Both the position numbers and the translations under genes were made by a program. Source: Oscheius dolichura (taxonomy: Eukaryota > Nematoda > Chromadorea > Rhabditida > Rhabditidae). From it: a DNA stretch of 64,000 nt. The notes below the pieces were generated by a model that had not been told where the DNA came from, made no database searches, and saw only the letters and a list, made by a program, of their open reading frames with translations. The stretch spans positions 11,507,862-11,571,861 of the forward strand of contig OW051492.1 in assembly GCA_932521035.1 (NCBI GenBank), read 5' to 3'. Position 1 is the first letter of the stretch. Every line of letters starts with the position of its first letter. This document shows positions 50,889 to 61,200 of this stretch, piece after piece.

Positions 50889-53711
50889 GAGACCTCCATA
50901 AAATCTGACCGGCTTTTTAGGGCCGAGGAATCCGACCGGCTTTTTAGGGCCGAGGAATCCGACCGGCTTTTTAGGGCCGAGGAATCTGACCGGCTTTTTA
51001 GGGCCGAGGAATCTGACCGGCTTTTTAGGGCCGAGGAATCTGACCGGCTTTTTAGGGCCGAGGAATCTGACCGGCTTTTTAGGGCCGAGGAATCTGACCG
51101 GCTTTTTAGGGCCGAGGAATCTGACCGGCTTTTTAGGGCCGAGGAATCTGACCGGCTTTTTAGGGCCGAGGAATCTGACCGGCTTTTTAGTGCCGAGGAG
51201 ACCTCCATAAAATCTGACCGGCTTTTTAGGGCCCAGGAATCCGACCGGCTTTTTAGGGCCGAGGAATCTGACCGGCTTTTTAGGGCCGAGGAATCTGACC
51301 GGCTTTTTAGGGCCGAGGAATCTGACCGGCTTTTTAGGGCCGAGGAATCTGACCGGCTTTTTAGTGCCGAGGAGACCTCCATAAAATCTGACCGGCTTTT
51401 TAGGGCCCAGGAATCCGACCGGCTTTTTAGGGCCGAGGAATCTGACCGGCTTTTTAGGGCCGAGGAATCTGACCGGCTTTTTAGGGCCGAGGAATCTGAC
51501 CGGCTTTTTAGGGCCGAGGAATCTGACCGGCTTTTTAGGGCCGTGGAATCTGACCGGCTTTTTAGGGCCGAGGAATCTGACCGGCTTTTTAGGGCCGAGG
51601 AATCTGACCGGCTTTTTAGGGCCGAGGAATCTGACCGGCTTTTTAGTGCCGAGGAGACCTCCATAAAATCTGACCGGCTTTTTAGGGCCGAGGAATCCGA
51701 CCGGCTTTTTAGGGCCGAGGAATCTGACCGGCTTTTTAGGGCCGAGGAATCTGACCGGCTTTTTAGGGCCGAGGAGACCTCCATAAAATCTGACCGGCTT
51801 TTTAGGGCCGAGGAATCCGACCGGCTTTTTAGGGCCGAGGAGACCTCCATAAAATCTGACTGGCTTTTTAGGGCCGAGGAATCTGACCGGCTTTTTAGGG
51901 CCGAGGAATCTGACCGGCTTTTTAGGGCCGAGGAATCTGACCGGCTTTTTAGGGCCGAGGAATCTGACCGGCTTTTTAGTGCCGAGGAGACCTCCATAAA
52001 ATCTGACCGGCTTTTTAGGACCGAGGAATCCGACCGGCTTTTTAGGGCCGAGGAATCTGACCGGCTTTTTAGGGCCGAGGAATCTGACCGGCTTTTTAGG
52101 GCCGAGGAATCTGACCGGCTTTTTAGTGCCTAGGAGACCTCCATAAAATCTGACCGGCTTTTTAGGGCCGAGGAATCCGACCGGCTTTTTAGGGCCGAGG
52201 AATCTGACCGGCTTTTTAGGGCCGAGGAGACCTCCATAAAATCTGACCGGCTTTTTAGGGCCGAGGAATCCGACCGGCTTTTTAGGGCCGAGGAATCTGA
52301 CCGGCTTTTTAGGGCCGAGGAATCTGACCGGCTTTTTAGGGCCGAGGAATCTGACCGGCTTTTTAGGGCCGAGGAGACCTCCATAAAATCTGACCGGCTT
52401 TTTAGGGCCGAGGAATCCGACCGGCTTTTTAGGGCCGAGGAATCCGACCGGCTTTTTAGGGCCGAGGAATCTGACCGGCTTTTTAGGGCCGAGGAATCTG
52501 ACCGGCTTTTTAGGGCCGAGGAATCTGACCGGCTTTTTAGGGCCGAGGAATCTGACCGGCTTTTTAGGGCCGAGGAATCTGACCGGCTTTTTAGGGCCGA
52601 GGAATCTGACCGGCTTTTTAGGGCCGAGGAATCTGACCGGCTTTTTAGGGCCGAGGAATCTGACCGGCTTTTTAGTGCCGAGGAGACCTCCATAAAATCT
52701 GACCGGCTTTTTAGGGCCCAGGAATCCGACCGGCTTTTTAGGGCCGAGGAATCTGACCGGCTTTTTAGGGCCGAGGAATCTGACCGGCTTTTTAGGGCCG
52801 AGGAATCTGACCGGCTTTTTAGGGCCGAGGAATCTGACCGGCTTTTTAGTGCCGAGGAGACCTCCATAAAATCTGACCGGCTTTTTAGGGCCCAGGAATC
52901 CGACCGGCTTTTTAGGGCCGAGGAATCTGACCGGCTTTTTAGGGCCGAGGAATCTGACCGGCTTTTTAGGGCCGAGGAATCTGACCGGCTTTTTAGGGCC
53001 GAGGAATCTGACCGGCTTTTTAGGGCCGTGGAATCTGACCGGCTTTTTAGGGCCGAGGAATCTGACCGGCTTTTTAGGGCCGAGGAATCTGACCGGCTTT
53101 TTAGGGCCGAGGAATCTGACCGGCTTTTTAGTGCCGAGGAGACCTCCATAAAATCTGACCGGCTTTTTAGGGCCGAGGAATCCGACCGGCTTTTTAGGGC
53201 CGAGGAATCTGACCGGCTTTTTAGGGCCGAGGAATCTGACCGGCTTTTTAGGGCCGAGGAGACCTCCATAAAATCTGACCGGCTTTTTAGGGCCGAGGAA
53301 TCCGACCGGCTTTTTAGGGCCGAGGAGACCTCCATAAAATCTGACTGGCTTTTTAGGGCCGAGGAATCTGACCGGCTTTTTAGGGCCGAGGAATCTGACC
53401 GGCTTTTTAGGGCCGAGGAATCTGACCGGCTTTTTAGGGCCGAGGAATCTGACCGGCTTTTTAGTGCCGAGGAGACCTCCATAAAATCTGACCGGCTTTT
53501 TAGGACCGAGGAATCCGACCGGCTTTTTAGGGCCGAGGAATCTGACCGGCTTTTTAGGGCCGAGGAATCTGACCGGCTTTTTAGGGCCGAGGAATCTGAC
53601 CGGCTTTTTAGTGCCTAGGAGACCTCCATAAAATCTGACCGGCTTTTTAGGGCCGAGGAATCCGACCGGCTTTTTAGGGCCGAGGAATCTGACCGGCTTT
53701 TTAGGGCCGAG
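50742..53711 (+). repeat. 1,485-bp tandem duplication inside the left C copy
   Basis: The unit series 4,10,5,9,3,1,4,4,2 occurs at 50742-52226 and again at 52227-53711. The GTGCCTAGG variant, which puts a stop in the main + frame, lies at 52126 and 53611. The right-hand 8.9-kb copy has this block only once, so this is a change specific to one copy. Confidence 0.88.
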
Positions 53712-56700
53712 GAGACCTCCATAAAATCTGACCGGCTTTTTAGGGCCGAGGAATCCGACCGGCTTTTTAGGGCCGAGGAATCTGACCGGCTTTTTAGGGC
53801 CGAGGAGACCTCCATAAAATCTGACCGGCTTTTTAGGGCCGAGGAATCCGACCGGCTTTTTAGGGCCGAGGAATCTGACCGGCTTTTTAGGGCCGAGGAG
53901 ACCTCCATAAAATCTGACCGGCTTTTTAGGGCCGAGGAATCCGACCGGCTTTTTAGGGCCGAGGAGACCTCCATAAAATCTGACCGGCTTTTTAGGGCCG
54001 AGGAATCTGACCGGCTTTTTAGTGCCGAGGAGACCTCCATAAAATCTGACCGGCTTTTTAGGGCCGAGGAATCCGACCGGCTTTTTAGGGCCGAGGAATC
54101 TGACCGGCTTTTTAGGGCCGAGGAGACCTCCATAAAATCTGACCGGCTTTTTAGGGCCGAGGAATCCGACCGGCTTTTTAGGGCCGAGGAATCTGACCGG
54201 CTTTTTAGGGCCGAGGAGACCTCCATAAAATCTGACCGGCTTTTTAGGGCCGAGGAATCCGACCGGCTTTTTAGGGCCGAGGAATCTGACCGGCTTTTTA
54301 GGGCCGAGGAATCTGACCGGCTTTTTAGGGCCGAGGAATCTGACCGGCTTTTTAGTGCCGAGGAGACCTCCATAAAATCTGACCGGCTTTTTAGGGCCGA
54401 GGAATCTGACCGGCTTTTTAGGGCCGAGGAATCTGACCGGCTTTTTAGGGCCGAGGAATCTGACCGGCTTTTTAGGGCCGAGGAATCTGACCGGCTTTTT
54501 AGGGCCGAGGAATCTGACCGGCTTTTTAGGGCCGAGGAATCTGACCGGCTTTTTAGGGCCGAGGAGACCTCCATAAAATCTGACCGGCTTTTTAGGGCCG
54601 AGGAATCCGACCGGCTTTTTAGGGCCGAGGAATCTGACCGGCTTTTTAGGGCCGAGGAATCTGACCGGCTTTTTAGGGCCGAGGAATCTGACCGGCTTTT
54701 TAGTGCCGAGGAGACCTCCATAAAATCTGACCGGCTTTTTAGGGCCGAGGAATCTGACCGGCTTTTTAGGGCCGAGGAATCTGACCGGCTTTTTAGGGCC
54801 GAGGAATCTGACCGGCTTTTTAGGGCCGAGGAATCTGACCGGCTTTTTAGGGCCGAGGAATCTGACCGGCTTTTTAGGGCCGAGGAATCTGACCGGCTTT
54901 TTAGGGCCGAGGAGACCTCCATAAAATCTGACCGGCTTTTTAGGGCCGAGGAATCCGACCGGCTTTTTAGGGCCGACGAATCCGACCGGCTTTTTAGGGC
55001 CGAGGAATCTGACCGGCTTTTTAGGGCCGAGGAATCTGACCGGCTTTTTAGTGCCGAGGAGACCTCCATAAAATCTGACCGGCTTTTTAGGGCCGAGGAA
55101 TCCGACCGGCTTTTTAGGGCCGAGGAATCCGACCGGCATTTTAGGGCCGAGGAATCTGACCGGCTTTTTAGGGCCGAGGAATCTGGCCGGCTTTTTAGGG
55201 CCGAGGAATCCGACCGGCTTTTTAGGGCCGAGGAATCTGACCGGCTTTTTAGGGCCGAGGAATCTGACCGGCTTTTTAGTGCCGAGGAGACCTCCATAAA
55301 ATCTGACCGGCTTTTTAGGGCCGAGGAATCCGACCGGCTTTTTAGGGCCGAGGAATCTGACCGGCTTTTTAGGGCCGAGGAATCTGACCGGCTTTTTAGG
55401 GCCGAGGAATCTGACCGGCTTTTTAGGGCCGAGGAATCTGACCGGCTTTTTAGGGCCGAGGAGACCTCCATAAAATCTGACCGGCTTTTTAGGGCCGAGG
55501 AATCCGACCGGCTTTTTAGGGCCGAGGAATCTGACCGGCTTTTTAGTGCCGAGGAGACCTCCATAAAATCTGACCGGCTTTTTAGGACCGAGGAATCCGA
55601 CCGGCTTTTTAGGGCCGAGGAATCTGACCGGCTTTTTAGGGCCGAGGAATCTGACCGGCTTTTTAGGGCCGAGGAATCTGACCGGCTTTTTAGTGCCTAG
55701 GAGACCTCCATAAAATCTGACCGGCTTTTTAGGGCCGAGGAATCCGACCGGCTTTTTAGGGCCGAGGAATCTGACCGGCTTTTTAGGGCCGAGGAGACCT
55801 CCATAAAATCTGACCGGCTTTTTAGGGCCGAGGAATCCGACCGGCTTTTTAGGGCCGAGGAATCTGACCGGCTTTTTAGGGCCGAGGAGACCTCCATAAA
55901 ATCTGACCGGCTTTTTAGGGCCGAGGAATCCGACCGGCTTTTTAGGGCCGAGGAGACCTCCATAAAATCTGACCGGCTTTTTAGGGCCGAGGAATCTGAC
56001 CGGCTTTTTAGTGCCGAGGAGACCTCCATAAAATCTGACCGGCTTTTTAGGGCCGAGGAATCCGACCGGCTTTTTAGGGCCGAGGAATCTGACCGGCTTT
56101 TTAGGGCCGAGGAGACCTCCATAAAATCTGACCGGCTTTTTAGGGCCGAGGAATCCGACCGGCTTTTTAGGGCCGAGGAATCTGACCGGCTTTTTAGGGC
56201 CGAGGAGACCTCCATAAAATCTGACCGGCTTTTTAGGGCCGAGGAATCCGACCGGCTTTTTAGGGCCGAGGAATCTGACCGGCTTTTTAGGGCCGAGGAG
56301 ACCTCCATAAAATCTGACCGGCTTTTTAGGGCCGAGGAATCCGACCGGCTTTTTAGGGCCGAGGAATCTGACCGGCTTTTTAGGGCCGAGGAGACCTCCA
56401 TAAAATCTGACCGGCTTTTTAGGGCCGAGGAATCCGACCGGCTTTTTAGGGCCGAGGAGACCTCCATAAAATCTGACCGGCTTTTTAGGGCCGAGGAATC
56501 TGACCGGCTTTTTAGTGCCGAGGAGACCTCCATAAAATCTGACCGGCTTTTTAGGGCCGAGGAATCCGACCGGCTTTTTAGGGCCGAGGAATCTGACCGG
56601 CTTTTTAGGGCCGAGGAGACCTCCATAAAATCTGACCGGCTTTTTAGGGCCGAGGAATCCGACCGGCTTTTTAGGGCCGAGGAATCTGACCGGCTTTTTA

Positions 56701-57242
56701 GGGCCGAGGAGACCTCCATAAAATCTGACCGGCTTTTTAGGGCCGAGGAATCCGACCGGCTTTTTAGGGCCGAGGAATCTGACCGGCTTTTTAGGGCCGA
56801 GGAATCTGACCGGCTTTTTAGGGCCGAGGAATCTGACCGGCTTTTTAGTGCCGAGGAGACCTCCATAAAATCTGACCGGCTTTTTAGGGCCGAGGAATCT
56901 GACCGGCTTTTTAGGGCCGAGGAATCTGACCGGCTTTTTAGGGCCGAGGAATCTGACCGGCTTTTTAGGGCCGAGGAATCTGACCGGCTTTTTAGGGCCG
57001 AGGAATCTGACCGGCTTTTTAGGGCCGAGGAATCTGACCGGCTTTTTAGGGCCGAGGAGACCTCCATAAAATCTGACCGGCTTTTTAGGGCCGAGGAGAC
57101 CTCCATAAAATCTGACCGGCTTTTTAGGGCCGAGGAATCCGACCGGCTTTTTAGGGCCGACGAATCCGACCGGCTTTTTAGGGCCGAGGAATCTGACCGG
57201 CTTTTTAGGGCCGAGGAATCTGACCGGCTTTTTAGTGCCGAG

Positions 57243-58227
57243 GAGACCTCCATAAAATCTGACCGGCTTTTTAGGGCCGAGGAATCCGACCGGCTTTTTA
57301 GGGCCGAGGAATCCGACCGGCATTTTAGGGCCGAGGAATCTGACCGGCTTTTTAGGGCGAGGAATCTGGCCGGCTTTTTAGGGCCGAGGAATCTGACCGG
57401 CTTTTTAGTGCCGAGGAGACCCCCATAAAATCTGACCGGCTTTTTAGGGCCGAGGAATCCGACCGGCTTTTTAGGGCCGAGGAATCCGACCGGCTTTATA
57501 GGGCCGAGGAATCCGACCGGCTTTTTAGGGCCGAGGAGACCTCCATAAAATCCGACCGGCTTTTTAGGGCCGAGGAATCCGACCGGCTTTTTAGTGCCGA
57601 GGAGACCTCCATAAAATCTGACCGGCGTTTTAGGGCCGAGGAATCTGACCGGCTTTTTAGGGCCGAGGAATCTGACCGGCTTTTTAGGGCCGAGGAATCT
57701 GACCGGCTTTTTAGGGCCGAGGAGACCTCCATAAAATCTGACCGGCTTTTTAGGGCCGAGGAATCCGACCGGCTTTTTAGTGCCGAGGAGACCTCCATAA
57801 AATCTGACCGGCGTTTTAGGGCCGAGGAATCTGACCGGCTTTTTAGGGCCGAGGAATCTGACCGGCTTTTTAGGGCCGAGGAATCTGACCCGCTTTTTAG
57901 GGCCGTGGAATCTTACCGGCTTTTTAGGGCCGAGGAGACCTCCATAAAATCTGACCGGCTTTTTAGGGCCGAGGAATCCGACCGGCTTTTTAGGGCCGAG
58001 GAATCTGACCGGCTTTTTAGGGCCGAGGAATCTGACCGGCTTTTTAGTGCCGAGGAGACCTCCATAAAATCTGACCGGCTTTTTAGGACCGAGGAATCCG
58101 ACCGGCTTTTTAGGGCCGAGGAATCCGACCGGCATTTTAGGGCCGAGGAATCTGACCGGCTTTTTAGGGCGAGGAATCTGGCCGGCTTTTTAGGGCCGAG
58201 GAATCTGACCGGCTTTTTAGTGCCGAG
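57243..58227 (+). repeat. 812-bp duplication with a shared one-base deletion
   Basis: Markers 812 bp apart: the GGCATTTTAGG unit (near 57321 and 58133), AGGGCGAGG lacking one C (near 57357 and 58168), AATCTGGCC, and GAGACCCCC. The one-base deletion shifts the - strand open frames here. Because it is present in both copies it predates the duplication. A smaller 186-bp repeat carrying GGCGTTTTAGG lies at about 57602 and 57788. Confidence 0.8.
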
Positions 58228-61200
58228 GAGACCCCCATAAAATCTGACCGGCTTTTTAGGGCCGAGGAATCCGACCGGCTTTTTAGGGCCGAGGAATCTG
58301 ACCGGCTTTTTAGGGCCGAGGAATCTGACCGGCTTTTTAGGGCCGAGGAGACCTCCATAAAATCTGACCGGCTTTTTAGGGCCGAGGAATCCGACCGGCT
58401 TTTTAGGGCCGAGGAATCCGACCGGCTTTTTAGGGCCGAGGAATCTGACCGGCTTTTTAGGGCCGAGGAATCCGACCGGCTTTTTAGGGCCGAGGAGACC
58501 TCCATAAAATCTGACCGGCTTTTTAGGGCCGAGGAATCTGACCGGCTTTTTAGGGCCGAGGAGACCTCCATAAAATCTGACCGGCTTTTTAGGACCGAGG
58601 AATCCGACCGGCTTTTTAGGGCCGAGGAATCTGACCGGCTTTTTAGGGCCGAGGAATCTGACCGGCTTTTTAGGGCCGAGGAATCTGACCGGCTTTTTAG
58701 GGCCGAGGAATCTGACCGGCTTTTTAGTGCCGAGGAGACCTCCATAAAATCTGACCGGCTTTTTAGGACCGAGGAATCCGACCTGCTTTTTAGGGCCGAG
58801 GAATCTGACCGGCTTTTTAGGGCCGAGGAATCCGACCGGCTTTTTAGGGCCGAGGAATCTGACCGGCTTTTTAGTGCCGAGGAGACCTCCATAAAATCTG
58901 ACCGGCTTTTTAGGGCCGAGGAATCCGACCGGCTTTTTAGGGCCGAGGAATCTGACCGGCTTTTTAGGGCCGAGGAATCTGACCGGCTTTTTAGCGCCGA
59001 GGAGACCTCCATAAAATCTGACCGGCTTTTTAGGGCCGAGGAATCCGACCGGCTTTTTAGGGCCGAGGAATCTGACCGGCTTTTTAGGGCCGAGGAATCT
59101 GACCGGCTTTTTAGCGCCGAGGAGACCTCCATAAAATCTGACCGGCTTTTTAGGGCCGAGGAATCCGACCGGCTTTTTAGGGCCGAGGAATCCGACCGGC
59201 TTTTTAGGGCCGAGGAATCTGACCGGCTTTTTAGGGCCGAGGAATCTGACCGGCTTTTTAGTGCCGAGGAGACCTCCATAAAATCTGACCGGCTTTTTAG
59301 GGCCGAGGAATCCGACCGGCTTTTTAGGGCCGAGGAATCTGACCGGCTTTTTAGGGCCGAGGAATCTGACCGGCTTTTTAGGGCCGAGGAGACCTCCATA
59401 AAATCTGACCGGCTTTTTAGGGCCGAGGAATCCGACCGGCTTTTTAGGGCCGAGGAATCTGACCGGCTTTTTAGGGCCGAGGAATCTGACCGGCTTTTTA
59501 GGGCCGAGGAGACCTCCATTAAATCTGACCGGCTTTTTAGGGCCGAGGAATCCGACCGGCTTTTTAGGGCCGAGGAATCCGACCGGCTTTTTAGGGCCGA
59601 GGAATCTGACCGGCTTTTTAGGGCCGAGGAATCTGACCGGCTTTTTAGTGCCGAGGAGACCTCCATAAAATCTGACCGGCTTTTTAGGGCCGAGGAATCC
59701 GACCGGCTTTTTAGGGCCGAGGAATCTGACCGGCTTTTTAGGGCCGAGGAATCTGACCGGCTTTTTAGGGCCGAGGAATCTGACCGGCTTTTTAGGGCCG
59801 AGGAGACCTCCATAAAATCTGACCGGCTTTTTAGGGCCGAGGAATCCGACCGGCTTTTTAGGGCCGAGGAATCCGACCGGCTTTTTAGGGCCGAGGAATC
59901 TGACCGGCTTTTTAGGGCCGAGGAATCTGACCGGCTTTTTAGGGCCGAGGAATCTGACCGGCTTTTTAGGGCCGAGGAATCTGACCGGCTTTTTAGGGCC
60001 GAGGAATCTGACCGGCTTTTTAGGGCCGAGGAATCTGACCGGCTTTTTAGGGCCGAGGAATCTGACCGGCTTTTTAGGGCCGAGGAATCTGACCGGCTTT
60101 TTAGTGCCGAGGAGACCTCCATAAAATCTGACCGGCTTTTTAGGGCCCAGGAATCCGACCGGCTTTTTAGGGCCGAGGAATCTGACCGGCTTTTTAGGGC
60201 CGAGGAATCTGACCGGCTTTTTAGGGCCGAGGAATCTGACCGGCTTTTTAGGGCCGAGGAATCTGACCGGCTTTTTAGTGCCGAGGAGACCTCCATAAAA
60301 TCTGACCGGCTTTTTAGGGCCCAGGAATCCGACCGGCTTTTTAGGGCCGAGGAATCTGACCGGCTTTTTAGGGCCGAGGAATCTGACCGGCTTTTTAGGG
60401 CCGAGGAATCTGACCGGCTTTTTAGGGCCGAGGAATCTGACCGGCTTTTTAGGGCCGTGGAATCTGACCGGCTTTTTAGGGCCGAGGAATCTGACCGGCT
60501 TTTTAGGGCCGAGGAATCTGACCGGCTTTTTAGGGCCGAGGAATCTGACCGGCTTTTTAGTGCCGAGGAGACCTCCATAAAATCTGACCGGCTTTTTAGG
60601 GCCGAGGAATCCGACCGGCTTTTTAGGGCCGAGGAATCTGACCGGCTTTTTAGGGCCGAGGAATCTGACCGGCTTTTTAGGGCCGAGGAGACCTCCATAA
60701 AATCTGACCGGCTTTTTAGGGCCGAGGAATCCGACCGGCTTTTTAGGGCCGAGGAGACCTCCATAAAATCTGACTGGCTTTTTAGGGCCGAGGAATCTGA
60801 CCGGCTTTTTAGGGCCGAGGAATCTGACCGGCTTTTTAGGGCCGAGGAATCTGACCGGCTTTTTAGGGCCGAGGAATCTGACCGGCTTTTTAGTGCCGAG
60901 GAGACCTCCATAAAATCTGACCGGCTTTTTAGGACCGAGGAATCCGACCGGCTTTTTAGGGCCGAGGAATCTGACCGGCTTTTTAGGGCCGAGGAATCTG
61001 ACCGGCTTTTTAGGGCCGAGGAATCTGACCGGCTTTTTAGTGCCTAGGAGACCTCCATAAAATCTGACCGGCTTTTTAGGGCCGAGGAATCCGACCGGCT
61101 TTTTAGGGCCGAGGAATCTGACCGGCTTTTTAGGGCCGAGGAGACCTCCATAAAATCTGACCGGCTTTTTAGGGCCGAGGAATCCGACCGGCTTTTTAGG

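Larger units (their letters stand above)
47259..57323 (-). other. Very long open frame in satellite C, not called as a gene
   Basis: A 3,354-codon open frame made of GPKKPVRFL and GLLGPKKPVRFYG periods with a short tail in satellite B. The same DNA also carries a 1,643-codon + frame (47202-52133) and another 1,600-codon - frame (47195-51997). The T/C variant in AATCTGACC is silent in two of these frames but swaps R and G in this one, so no frame looks protected. The start is just an internal ATG within the satellite repeats. There is no signal peptide, domain or non-repeat segment. Transcription is possible, but I see no evidence for a protein. Confidence 0.8.
49314..58227 (+). repeat. 8,914-bp higher-order repeat in C, left copy
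   Basis: The unit series starting at 49314 (3,4,1,5,4,3,3,4,3,3,4,4,10,5,9,3,1,4,4,2) is repeated from 58228. Rare markers agree: GACCTGC at 49867/58781 and CCCAGG in two 27-bp units of the series. The left copy holds one extra 1,485-bp block, so the offset drops from 8,914 to 7,429 bp after it. The left copy ends where the right begins, so the pair is head to tail. Confidence 0.88.

Noticed and set aside
47202-52133. Giant repetitive protein (RLFRAEESD periods) as a structural or surface protein
   Set aside because: Two antisense frames are equally open, no non-repeat domain or signal peptide exists, and the start lies in satellite B. Frame openness follows from 27- and 39-bp units.
53619-55701. 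Second 2,082-bp duplication between GTGCCTAGG at 53611 and 55693
   Set aside because: The distance is the same as at 47565-49647, but the unit series do not align (2,2,2,1,1,2,2,4,6 against 2,2,1,1,2,2,2,2,1,1), so the equal length looks coincidental.
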